NCBI RefSeq assembly: GCF_000447205.1
Contig: NZ_AUWY01000048.1
Span: forward strand, 7,501-71,500
Length of the DNA stretch: 64,000 nt
Direction: 5' to 3'
DNA from: Sphingobium ummariense RL-3
Lineage (GTDB): Bacteria > Pseudomonadota > Alphaproteobacteria > Sphingomonadales > Sphingomonadaceae
How positions within the stretch are numbered: position 1 is the stretch's first letter; each line of letters starts with the position of its first letter. Shown piece by piece: positions 36,262-44,209 of the stretch. The notes beneath the pieces were generated by a model. That model was not told the DNA's origin. It saw nothing but the letters and a program-made list of their open reading frames with translations, and made no database searches. The position numbers and the translations under genes are program-made.

Positions 36262-37848
36262 TTAGGTGATCGGCAGCGACGTGCACGCGCGGTTCGCGTT
36301 GCTGGTGCTGTCGAACGGCGCGTAGGCGGAGTTGCAGGTCCAGCCCTTGTACCAGTTGTCGTTCGCGTCCTTGACCGCGCCGATATAGGTCGTCGTGTCG
36401 AAGAAGGAGTCGAGCGTCTTGGCATCGAAGGCCGGCACAGCGGTCTCGGTCGCGCCGTTGATGAACAGGCTGCTCAGTGTAGCCGTGTAGGCATCGTTGT
36501 TGTTGTTCGTGCCGGTACCGAAGGCCGTCGCGACCTGTGCGGCGGTGATGCTGCCGGTGCCGAGATACTTGGTCGCGTTGCACTGCATGACCACCGAGCG
36601 GGCGGTCAGCGTCGCCGGCGTCGTGCCCGAACCGTTCATGCGGATGCACTCATTGTTCGGCGACACGATGATGCCGTTGATCAGCGTCGTGTCGGAATTG
36701 CCGCGGAACAGGCCGGATGCCAGGTCGTTGCCTTCGTTGTTGGCACTCGTCTGGCTCTGGATCGCGGTGAAGTTCGCGACCATCAGGCTCTGACGCGGCG
36801 TATCGGACTCGAAGCCGTTGCTGTCGATCTCGAACAGCGCGTCGCCCGCGCCCGGACGCTGGATGACCAGCGCATACTGGATGCGGTTATTCGCGCCCGT
36901 ATCACTGTCGATGCTGTCGTCGTCCGCGCCGGTGGCGATATAGTGCTTCAGCCGCACGACGCCGCCGAAGAATTCCGCGCCATCGTCGGAGCTGTTGTGG
37001 CTCTGGATATAGTCCAGGGTGGTGCCGCTGCCGACACCCTCGGTGGTCAGCGCCTGCAGTTCGGTGTTGGCGCCAAGGACGTAGCCCGAATAGCGGATCT
37101 GGACGTACCGCATCGTGCCGCTGCTGTCGTTGTCGATCTGGCCGCCGAACACGGCCGGGTCAGCCGAACCTTCGGTCTGGCGCTCGCAGGTGCCCGCACC
37201 GACCGAGCCGGTGGTGCAGTCCGTGACGCGCGCACGGCCCATCAGCACGACGCCGCCCCACTGGCCGATCGACGAGTCGGTCGACAGGCCCAGCACATTG
37301 TCGCGGCTGGTGAAGATGATCGGCCTCTCGGCGGTGCCGACGGCATTGATCCGGTTGCCGCGGTTGACGGCCAGCCAGGAGGTGCCGGTCGAGCCATAGA
37401 CGATCACGCCCGGCTCGATGCTCAGCGTGACGGAGGGAATGGTGCAGCCGGCCGGAACAGCGCTGTCGCTCGGGCCGCGGTCGCAGCCGACGTTCACGCG
37501 GCCGGGCAGCGCATAGAGCAGGCCGGGCACCTTGGTCAGCGTGATCGACTGGTTGATCGTCGCGGGCAGCTCGCAGATGCGCCACACGCCGGTCGGGGTG
37601 GTTTGCGTCACGCCACGGTCGACGAAGGGATTTGCGCCCGCAGGCAGGGTCGGACAGCCGCCGGCCGGGGTCACCGTCGCGGGCGGTGTCGGCGTGGGGG
37701 TGGGCGTCGGGGTCGGCGTCGGCGGCGGATTGATGATAACGTCACCGCCAGTGCCGGGCGATGCGATGTCGTCAGCGCCGCAGGCGCTCAGGGCGACGCA
37801 GGCGCAGCTCGCCATGAGGATGGTGTTGAAACGGTTGATCTTGGCCAT
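36262..37848 (-). CDS. Surface-type lipoprotein with Pro-Thr linker, paired with the TonB receptor
   Basis: 528 residues. A lipoprotein signal (ACVALSACGADD; lipid-acceptor Cys about residue 23) is followed by a PTPTPTPTPTP linker and a long beta-rich domain. The domain contains SIGQWGGVVLMGRARV and many Asn/Asp/Gly turns, suggesting a right-handed beta-helix-like repeat fold. Several Cys (about 65, 93, 123, 132, 213, 221) could form disulfides. The TonB receptor gene starts 92 bases after its stop on the same strand, so the two likely act together at the outer membrane. It could be a substrate of the type II system in this window; that is inference. Specific function unknown. Confidence 0.75.
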   Translation of the reverse strand: MAKINRFNTILMASCACVALSACGADDIASPGTGGDVIINPPPTPTPTPTPTPTPPATVTPAGGCPTLPAGANPFVDRGVTQTTPTGVWRICELPATINQSITLTKVPGLLYALPGRVNVGCDRGPSDSAVPAGCTIPSVTLSIEPGVIVYGSTGTSWLAVNRGNRINAVGTAERPIIFTSRDNVLGLSTDSSIGQWGGVVLMGRARVTDCTTGSVGAGTCERQTEGSADPAVFGGQIDNDSSGTMRYVQIRYSGYVLGANTELQALTTEGVGSGTTLDYIQSHNSSDDGAEFFGGVVRLKHYIATGADDDSIDSDTGANNRIQYALVIQRPGAGDALFEIDSNGFESDTPRQSLMVANFTAIQSQTSANNEGNDLASGLFRGNSDTTLINGIIVSPNNECIRMNGSGTTPATLTARSVVMQCNATKYLGTGSITAAQVATAFGTGTNNNNDAYTATLSSLFINGATETAVPAFDAKTLDSFFDTTTYIGAVKDANDNWYKGWTCNSAYAPFDSTSNANRACTSLPIT

Positions 37849-38002
37849 GAGGTCTCCGCTCCGGCGCGCGCCGGCTTGTGATAGGAATGCGGAGCGCCAA
37901 GGGGATGCGAATCGGACAACGCCCCCTGTCGCCCTGGGGCGGCAGTTAGGCGTCGCAGATGACAGGCTCGTTTTCCTTTTGTGACTCTACGGAGACGATA
38001 AA

Positions 38003-38019
38003 ATTTCACTTCCATGACA
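38003..38019 (-). promoter_or_regulatory. PhoB-box-like site upstream of the lipoprotein gene
   Basis: Minus strand TGTCATGGAAGTGAAAT: half sites TGTCAT and TGAAAT with 11-bp period. It lies 155-171 bases before the lipoprotein ATG and in the gap after the TPR gene. A weak -10 candidate TAGAGT follows 13 bases downstream. It matches the better placed site at 38494-38510 in 14 of 17 positions or more. Confidence 0.5.
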
Positions 38020-38075
38020 AAGGGCGCCACCCATCGGCGACGCCCCCTTGTCTTGCCAGGCCCTATGACCGGCGA

Positions 38076-38453
38076 TCAGCGCATCGCGTAGCTGGGCGAC
38101 AGCCGCTCCATGGCGCGAATGGCGATCTGGCGCGACGACGCTTCGCTGCCATCCGCCAGCGCGAGCGTCATGTCGGGCGCTGCGCGCGCCGCCGAATAAT
38201 AGGCACGCGCCTCCTTCATCCTGCCCATGCCGGCATAGGCATTGCCGAGGTTGATCAACCGCGCAGGATCACTTGCCGAGTCGATGATGCGGTCGGCGTT
38301 CAGCACTTTCACTGCATTTTCGAAGTCGCCAGCCTGCAAAGACGCCGCCGCCAGCCGACCGTCGGACGAGCTGACTGCCTGCTGGGGTTGAGCCAGGGCG
38401 ATCGCCGGCGCCGCAGCGAACGCGAACCCGATAACCATCGCCATCTTCCGCAT
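38076..38453 (-). CDS. Small secreted tetratricopeptide-repeat protein
   Basis: 125 residues from ATG at 38453 (AGGAG ribosome site 8-12 bases upstream); signal peptide ends near AIALAQ. The mature part carries about two TPR units: RLAAASLQAGDFENAVKVLN and RLINLGNAYAGMGRMKEARAYYSAARAAP. It probably acts as a small periplasmic scaffold. It is the first gene of the set with the lipoprotein and TonB receptor, all on the minus strand. A PhoB-box-like site and a matching -10 (TATGAT) lie directly upstream. Confidence 0.78.
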   Translation of the reverse strand: MRKMAMVIGFAFAAAPAIALAQPQQAVSSSDGRLAAASLQAGDFENAVKVLNADRIIDSASDPARLINLGNAYAGMGRMKEARAYYSAARAAPDMTLALADGSEASSRQIAIRAMERLSPSYAMR

Positions 38454-38478
38454 CTCATTTCTCCTGAAAAAACTTTCT

Positions 38479-38510
38479 ATCATAGCCAGGAGTATTTCAC
38501 TTTGATGACA
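38479..38510 (-). promoter_or_regulatory. PhoB-dependent-type promoter of the TPR gene
   Basis: Minus strand TGTCATCAAAGTGAAAT (38494-38510), half sites TGTCAT and TGAAAT with 11-bp period. A -10-like TATGAT (38479-38484) follows after 9 bases. A Pho box in place of a -35 with the -10 about 10 bases downstream is the classical layout of PhoB-activated promoters. The start codon is 26 bases after the -10. Confidence 0.55.
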
Positions 38511-38571
38511 TGGCAGCAAGATGGGCGGGAGGCCACGCAAGCAAATTTTATAGCATAAGAATCAGAGTGTT

Positions 38572-38606
38572 ATGACATTTTCGCCATATTGTCATAAAAG
38601 TGCAAT
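38572..38606 (+). promoter_or_regulatory. Further PhoB-box-like site facing ssrA
   Basis: Plus strand TGTCATAAAAGTGCAAT (38590-38606) matches the two neighbouring boxes in form but points the other way, toward the 3' end of ssrA, where no plus-strand gene begins. ATGACA at 38572-38577 makes an inverted pair with its TGTCAT. It may be an upstream co-operative site rather than a promoter of its own. Confidence 0.35.
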
Positions 38607-38619
38607 CGAAAGATGAAGC

Positions 38620-38646
38620 AAAAAAATCCCGCGATTCGAATCGCGA
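38620..38646 (-). terminator. Terminator of ssrA
   Basis: Palindrome CGCGATTCGAATCGCG (38630-38645) followed on the minus strand by GGATTTTTTT. Confidence 0.75.
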
Positions 38647-38689
38647 CGGCCGCCCTGCCCTGGCGGGACGGCGTCAGCTTAACATCTGT

Positions 38690-39030
38690 GGGGAAGGGTC
38701 CGGAGGGTTCTGTTGCCCGGCCCCTCCGGCGGCCGCTGAATTCCCTTCTGTTGCCCGGTGGGTTCAACCGCGTTCTTTTTGGGTAATGTCAGGCCGTGAG
38801 GCCATCAATTACGCAGCAAGAGCAAGAGCCTCGTTATCGTTGGCACTTGTAGGTTTTGAACCTTTTTACGGCGTACTCAGGCCGGGTGAAGGCACCGCTT
38901 TTCAACACACGTCGATCCTAGTTCGGCCCCATCAGAACACCCCGTTCGACGGGGCTTTTGGTGGAGCCGCCGGGTACTGCCCCCGGGTCCGCTGCGCCTA
39001 TTGCACGACACGATTTATCACCATAGCCGG
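38690..39030 (-). ncRNA. ssrA: Two-piece (circularly permuted) tmRNA
   Basis: Alphaproteobacterial permuted ssrA on the minus strand. The acceptor piece comes first and ends CGGCTCCACCA with CCA at 38961-38959. A short processed spacer follows. The coding piece starts GGGGCCGAACTAGGATCGACG at 38930 (shown in part as GGGGCCGAACTAGG). GGGGCCG pairs with CGGCTCC as a 7-bp acceptor stem with G-U at the third pair, the alanine identity element. The tag frame at 38844-38809 is GCC AAC GAT AAC and so on to TAA, coding ANDNEALALAA. It rescues stalled ribosomes with SmpB. Outer ends are approximate. This RNA accounts for most of the gene-free stretch 38607-39095; I see nothing else there apart from its terminator. 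Confidence 0.92.
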
Positions 39031-39095
39031 GCGAACCCGGCACTATCCATATGGGGGAAACGGCCGCGATTTTCAACCGCTTCCCCATGACGCGT

Positions 39096-39608
39096 TCAAG
39101 CGATGGCGAGATTGACCACGCGCGGCTCGGCGGGCGGCAGGCCGGCACTCTTCGCCTGGGTCATCAGTTCCTGCTTGCGGGCGATCATCGCGTCGCGCAG
39201 CGCCACCAGGTCGGCATCGGTCTTGCGGCATTGGGCGAACATGCCCTCGCCCCGCATCTCTTCCTCATGGACATGGTGCTTGATCTCCTCGGACAGCACC
39301 TTGACCTTGGCGTCATAGAAATCGTCCTCCGGCGATCCCGCTTCTATATCGTTCACCAGCACCTTGGCGCCGTCATGCTCGACATAGGCCTCGTCCAATG
39401 TGTCGTCTTCGATCTTCCCGCGAAACGCCGGATAGAAGATCTCCTCCTCGATCATGGTGTGGACCTTCAACTCCAGGCAGATCTGCCGGGCAATATCGCG
39501 CTTGCGAGCGGCGGCGCTGGCGGTCTCGAACTTTTCAAACAGATCCTCGACCTTGCGGTGGTCGGCCTTCAAAAGAGCAATCGCGTCCGTGAACTGTTCC
39601 TGCACCAT
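39096..39608 (-). CDS. Hemerythrin HHE-domain protein
   Basis: 170 residues, all-helical, cytoplasmic. Iron-ligand-type residues: His in LLKADHRKVEDLF, His and Glu in ELKVHTMIEEEIFYPAF, His in AYVEHDGAK, and His/Glu in EIKHHVHEEEMRGEGMF. This is the HHE cation-binding pattern of bacterial hemerythrin-like proteins, thought to sense or buffer O2, NO or iron. It stands alone between ssrA and a small membrane protein gene. Confidence 0.88.
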   Translation of the reverse strand: MVQEQFTDAIALLKADHRKVEDLFEKFETASAAARKRDIARQICLELKVHTMIEEEIFYPAFRGKIEDDTLDEAYVEHDGAKVLVNDIEAGSPEDDFYDAKVKVLSEEIKHHVHEEEMRGEGMFAQCRKTDADLVALRDAMIARKQELMTQAKSAGLPPAEPRVVNLAIA

Positions 39609-39698
39609 CTTGTCCTCCTCATGAAACCGGGCGCGATGGAAGCGGTCGAGGCGCTCACGGGTTCCAGGAAATCATACTGCTCTGGATCAAGCTGCCTC

Positions 39699-40103
39699 TC
39701 ATTCGTAGCCGACGTCATGCGCATGGGGCTTTGCATGCCCGTCGGTGCGCAGATAGCGCGCATCGATCTTTGCAAGCAGCTCTTCCGCCTTCTCGCCGCC
39801 CACCATCTTCATGAGTTCATCGACCTTCGCCTCCAGCCGATCGTCATTCTCCTTGGAGGCGGGCGATCCGACATAGAGGAAATAGGCGAGTCCCACGACC
39901 TGCCAGATGAGCTGGAGGAATTCCGACTGCCAGTTTTCGAATGTGTCACGGCCCATTTCGATGGCATAGGCCGCCAGTTCCGGCGGCTGCCCATGCGCCT
40001 GCGCCTCATCGACATAGGCCCACCAGCCGAACAGCCAGTGCCCCGCGATCGACACCAGGAAAAACAGGGCCGTGATCCAGCCATAGGCGTAGCGCTTCAT
40101 CAT
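39699..40103 (-). CDS. Small membrane protein (DUF6766-like)
   Basis: 134 residues from ATG at 40103 with ribosome site GAGGAGGAAG. Two membrane helices (about 6-28, WITALFFLVSIAGHWLFGWW, and 63-80, LIWQVVGLAYFLYVG) flank a loop with GQPPELAAYAIEMGRDTFEN; the C-terminus is charged and His-rich (HAKPHAH). This matches uncharacterised DUF6766-type proteins from memory. Role unknown. Confidence 0.65.
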   Translation of the reverse strand: MMKRYAYGWITALFFLVSIAGHWLFGWWAYVDEAQAHGQPPELAAYAIEMGRDTFENWQSEFLQLIWQVVGLAYFLYVGSPASKENDDRLEAKVDELMKMVGGEKAEELLAKIDARYLRTDGHAKPHAHDVGYE

Positions 40104-40153
40104 CTTCCTCCTCCTCGAGCGGAGACGGAAGAACGCCCGCCGGCAGGGCTGGT

Positions 40154-40648
40154 TCAGGACAGGAGGCCTTGTCGTCCCCTTTCCATGTCGAGGAGGTAGC
40201 GCTTCGCCTCCAGACCGCCCGCGAAGCCGGTCAGCGCACCGTCGGCGCCGACGACGCGATGGCAGGGCGCGATGATGGAAATGGGGTTGCGGCCATTGGC
40301 TGCCCCCACCGCTCGACTGGCCGTCGGCCGTCCGATCGCCCGCGCCACCTGTGCGTAGCTGCGCGTCTCGCCAAAGGGTATGGCGAGGAGCGCGCCCCAC
40401 ACCGCCCGCTGAAAATCCGTCCCTCGAAAATCCAGAGGCAGGTCGAACGCGCGGCGTTCGCCCGCAAAATATCCGTCGAGCTGCCGCGCCGTTTCCTCAA
40501 GCACCGGATGATCGTGCCGCGCCGCCCGTTCCGCAAGGCGCACTCGCTTCGGATCGTCATCCTCCCACAGCACGGCCACCAGCCCGGTGTCGCTTGCCAC
40601 CAGCCCCAACTCGCCCACGGGCGACGCGAAAGTCCTGAATCCCAGCAT
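40154..40648 (-). CDS. ogt: Methylated-DNA-protein cysteine methyltransferase
   Basis: 164 residues from ATG at 40648 (AGGAGAAG upstream). The active site IAPCHRVVGADG is intact, with GETRSYAQVARAIGRP as the helix-turn-helix and DNA-binding region. It repairs O6-alkylguanine by transferring the alkyl group to its own Cys. No ada regulatory domain is attached. It is followed on the same strand by the small membrane protein gene after 50 bases. Confidence 0.92.
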   Translation of the reverse strand: MLGFRTFASPVGELGLVASDTGLVAVLWEDDDPKRVRLAERAARHDHPVLEETARQLDGYFAGERRAFDLPLDFRGTDFQRAVWGALLAIPFGETRSYAQVARAIGRPTASRAVGAANGRNPISIIAPCHRVVGADGALTGFAGGLEAKRYLLDMERGRQGLLS

Positions 40649-40730
40649 GGTCTTCTCCTTCCTGCCTGCGGAAGGGATAGACCTGTCTTTCCGCCACGCC
40701 TTCCCGGACCTTGCGGCCAAAAGCGGCTAT

Positions 40731-42167
40731 TTATTTCAGCCCGCCGCCCATCGCACGATACAGCTCGATCATATTGGCCGCCCGCGCCACCCGCGTGGCG
40801 AGCAGCGACTGCTCGGCCGTGTACAGCGCGCGCTGCGAATCCAATGTCGTCAGGAACGGGTCGATCCCCGCACGGAACCGGGCCTCCGACAGGCGATAGG
40901 CAGTCTGCGCCGAATCCCGCAGCGACGTCTGCGCCTCCAGCTGCGCGGTCATGGTGCCGCGCCGGGCAAGGGCATCGGCAACCTCGCGGAAGCCGGTCTG
41001 CACGCTCTTCTCATAGGTCGCGACCATCGCGTCATAGGTCGCCCGCGCATAGCGCAGATTGCCCGCATTGCGCCCGAAGTCGAAGATCGGCAGCCGCGCC
41101 GAGGGCGCCACCGACCAGTAGTCGCTGCCCGACCCGAACAGGTTCGACAGCCCCAGGCTGAGTGTGCCGAACGCCGCCGTCAGCGAGATGGTGGGGAAGA
41201 AGGCAGCCCGCGCCGCGCCGATATTGGCGTTGGCGGCGCGCAGTTGATGCTCCGCCGCGGCGATGTCGGGACGGCGCAGCAGCAGGGTCGACGGAAGGTC
41301 CGCGGGCAGGTTCGCCAGCGTCACGTCGCCTTCCGGCAGGGTGGACGGCAGGTCATCTGCGCCGAGCGTCGTGCCGGCGAGCAGGTTCAACGCATTCTGG
41401 TCCTGCGCCACCAGTGTCGTCGCCTGGGCGATGTCGGACCGGGCCTGGTCGTAGCTGGTCTGCGCCTGCCGCACTTCCAGTTCCGACGCGATCCCCTTGG
41501 CGAAGCGCGCCCTGGTCAGTTCCAGCGTCTGTCCGAACGCCGCTTCCAGGCCGCGCGCGATACGCAGCCGCTCCTGATCGCCGGCCATGGTGACCCAGGC
41601 GGTGGCGATCTCCGCGACCAGGGCCACCTGCGCCGCGTTGCGGTTCTCGACCGAAGCGAAATACTGCTCCTGCGCGGCCCGACTGAGGTTGCGCACGCGG
41701 CCGAACAGGTCGATCTCCCACGCGGAGATGCCGACCGACGCATTATAGATGTCGGTCCGGCCGGAAATTCCGCCTGCGCCGCCGCCCGGCCCCTGCTGGG
41801 CGAAGGGCTGGTCCTGGTAGGTGGCGCTGCCATTGGCGCTGACGGTGGGGAAAATCCCCGCCCGCTGCACGCGATATTGCGCCCTCGCCTGTTCGACATT
41901 GGCCAGGGCGATGCGCAGGTCGCGATTGTTGGCCAGCGCTGTGTCGATCACTCGCGCGAGGCGGGGATCGACGAAGAAGTCCCGCCAAGCGGTATCGGCG
42001 GCGGCGACTGCGGCCGCACCGCCGTCCTGCGGATAGGCTGGCCCTTGCGGGCTGTCGGCCGGCACCGGCAGTTCGGGCCGGACATATTTGGGCGCCATGT
42101 CGCACGCCGCCAGGCTCAGCAGCAGGCCGCCGGAAAGCAGATGTCGGATGGTGGTCATCGTCTTCAT
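40731..42167 (-). CDS. RND efflux outer-membrane lipoprotein (NodT/OprM type)
   Basis: 478 residues. Lipoprotein signal LLSLAACDMAP (acceptor Cys about 22). Two outer-membrane efflux repeats form the TolC-like barrel and tunnel (about 60-260 and 270-470), with NARDLRIALANVEQARAQYR-like and LRRPDIAAAEHQLRAANA segments (the former reads NRDLRIALANVEQARAQYR). It is the third gene of the RND operon, starting 8 bases after the pump gene stop. The gene itself is intact, but the IS in the pump gene upstream may reduce its transcription. Confidence 0.92.
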   Translation of the reverse strand: MKTMTTIRHLLSGGLLLSLAACDMAPKYVRPELPVPADSPQGPAYPQDGGAAAVAAADTAWRDFFVDPRLARVIDTALANNRDLRIALANVEQARAQYRVQRAGIFPTVSANGSATYQDQPFAQQGPGGGAGGISGRTDIYNASVGISAWEIDLFGRVRNLSRAAQEQYFASVENRNAAQVALVAEIATAWVTMAGDQERLRIARGLEAAFGQTLELTRARFAKGIASELEVRQAQTSYDQARSDIAQATTLVAQDQNALNLLAGTTLGADDLPSTLPEGDVTLANLPADLPSTLLLRRPDIAAAEHQLRAANANIGAARAAFFPTISLTAAFGTLSLGLSNLFGSGSDYWSVAPSARLPIFDFGRNAGNLRYARATYDAMVATYEKSVQTGFREVADALARRGTMTAQLEAQTSLRDSAQTAYRLSEARFRAGIDPFLTTLDSQRALYTAEQSLLATRVARAANMIELYRAMGGGLK

Positions 42168-42752
42168 GGACTTTCTCAGCTTTCCTGCGGCTGGGCAGGC
42201 ACATCCCCAGCCTCCTGCTCGTGCGCGCCGTGGTGATGCTCGCGGAACAGGCGCTTCACCACGGTGAAAAAGACCGGGACGAAGAAGATCGCCAGCACCG
42301 TCGCCGACAGCATGCCGCCGACCACCGCCCAGCCGATCGCATTTTGTCCGCCCGCACCCGCCCCGGTCGATACCGCCAGCGGCAGCACGCCGAAGATGAA
42401 GGCGAAGCTGGTCATCAGGATCGGTCGCAGGCGCAGCTTGCCCGCCTCCAGCGCGGCTCGCGCGGCCGGCATCCCTTCCCGCATCTTTTCCTCGGCGAAC
42501 TCGACAATCAGGATCGCGTTCTTCGCCGACACGCCGATCGTGGTGATCAGGCCCACCTGAAGATAGATGTCGTTGTTGAGCCCCACGAGGGTCGATGCCA
42601 ACACGGCGCCGATGACGCCCAGCGGCACCACCAGGATAACGGCGATCGGGACCGACCAGCTTTCATAGAGCGCGGCCAGGCACAGGAAGACGATCAGCAG
42701 CGACAGCGCATAGAGCGCCGGCGCCTGTCCGCCCGCCGTCCGTTCCTCATAG

Positions 42753-44209
42753 CAGGCCGTTGACGAAGTCGGCGGTGGCTGATTCAGTGCGGCAGTGGGA
42801 TTGTCTGGCGGGTTAGCGGCGATGGCGATGGGGCGTGATAGCGAGGTCCAGTCCGATTTGATCGTGACGTGGGCGGAGATACCGCGTTCACCGGGGCATG
42901 TTTTCTACGACAAGCTCCAGAAGCTGCTGGCCGAGGCGGGCTTCGATGGCTTTGTCGAGAAGACGTGCAAGCCCTATTATGCGCCGCGGATGGGAGCCCC
43001 GTCGCTGCCGCCGGGCCGCTATTTCCGCATGCTGCTGATCGGCTATTTCGAGGGCATCGACAGCGAACGCGGGATTGTCTGGCGCTGTTCGGATTCGCTG
43101 TCGCTGCGGGAGTTCCTGCGACTGTCGAGCCGCGACAAGGTCCCTGATCATAGCTGGTTGTCGAAGACGCGGAGCCGCCTGCCGCACGAGGTACATGACC
43201 AGATCTTCGGCTGGGTACTGGCCCTCGTCGCCGGGCACGATCTGGTGAAAGGCGAGCGGATCGGCGTCGATGGCTCGACCATGGAGGCGAACGCCGCGCT
43301 GCGTACCATCGTGCGGCGTGACAATGGCGAGACCTACCGCGAGATGCTGGTGCGCATGGCGCAAGAGAGCGGCATCGACACGCCGACGATCGACGACCTT
43401 GTCCGGCTCGATCGCAAACGCAAGGGCAAGAAGCTGTCGAATGCGGACTGGGCGAGCAAGACCGATCCCGACGCGAAGGTCGCGCGGATGAAGAACGGCT
43501 CGACGCGTCTGGCCTACAAGCCCGAACACGCGGTCGATCTCGACACGGGTGTTATCGTGGCAGCGCCGATCCACCCGGCCGACAAGGGCGACACGACAAC
43601 GCTCGACGCCACGCTGGAGACGGCAGCACGCAACCTCGCCGACATTGGCCTGGCGCCGACGTCCGGGGATCCCTGCGATCTTGTGACCGATAAAGGCTAT
43701 CATTCGCGCGAGCTCCTCAAGGGTCTCGACGGCGACATCTGGAAGACGCGCATCGCCGAGCCGGCACCGCCGAATGGATATCTGCGCTGGCACGGCGACG
43801 AGGCTGCCCAGAAGGCCGTCTACGCCAATCGGTCTCGCCTGAAATCCGCCGTCGGACGCAAGGCGATGCGCAAGCGTGGTGAGATGGTCGAGCGTAGCTT
43901 TGCCCACGTCCTGGATCGCGGCGGCATGCGCCGCGCGTGGCTGCGCGGGCGCGAGAATGTTCACAAGCGTTATTTGATCCACGTCGCCGGGTTCAATCTT
44001 GGCATTCTCATGCGCGCCCTGTTCGGTTGCGGCACTCCGAGGGGCGCCAGGGGCGCATCCAAGGCATTCTTGTTCGTAGTTCAGACCGATGTTGCGCTCG
44101 TCATCGCCCTCGTCGCCGAGTTCGACGGAGAAAGGGCCATGCTCCTCATCGTTTTTACCCCTGAAGGCGCTGACAGACCCGGCTGAAAACCGACTTCGTC
44201 ACCGCGCTG
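42753..44209 (+). mobile_element. Insertion sequence, 1457 bp, with 4-bp target duplication
   Basis: Inverted ends are CAGGCCGTTGACGAAGTCGG and CAGCGCGGTGACGAAGTCGG (right end reverse-complemented), 17 of 20 identical. ATAG flanks both sides (42749-42752 and 44210-44213). The single transposase runs opposite to the host gene. Family not settled: the protein suggests an IS1182/IS5-like DDE group. Confidence 0.9.
42822..44186 (+). CDS. DDE transposase of the IS in the RND pump gene
   Basis: 454 residues from ATG at 42822. The N-terminal DUF772-type domain ([35 protein letters not shown]) is followed by DDE motifs: [15 protein letters not shown] (Asp), [14 protein letters not shown] (Asp) and [20 protein letters not shown] (Glu). 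The C-terminus with [13 protein letters not shown] is complete and the stop is 23 bases before the IS end. Intact, so probably active. Confidence 0.9.
   Translation: MAMGRDSEVQSDLIVTWAEIPRSPGHVFYDKLQKLLAEAGFDGFVEKTCKPYYAPRMGAPSLPPGRYFRMLLIGYFEGIDSERGIVWRCSDSLSLREFLRLSSRDKVPDHSWLSKTRSRLPHEVHDQIFGWVLALVAGHDLVKGERIGVDGSTMEANAALRTIVRRDNGETYREMLVRMAQESGIDTPTIDDLVRLDRKRKGKKLSNADWASKTDPDAKVARMKNGSTRLAYKPEHAVDLDTGVIVAAPIHPADKGDTTTLDATLETAARNLADIGLAPTSGDPCDLVTDKGYHSRELLKGLDGDIWKTRIAEPAPPNGYLRWHGDEAAQKAVYANRSRLKSAVGRKAMRKRGEMVERSFAHVLDRGGMRRAWLRGRENVHKRYLIHVAGFNLGILMRALFGCGTPRGARGASKAFLFVVQTDVALVIALVAEFDGERAMLLIVFTPEGADRPG

Noticed and set aside
37675-37735. Tandem GC-rich repeat considered as a CRISPR or VNTR array
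   Set aside because: It codes for the Pro-Thr linker of the lipoprotein; no spacers, so not CRISPR.
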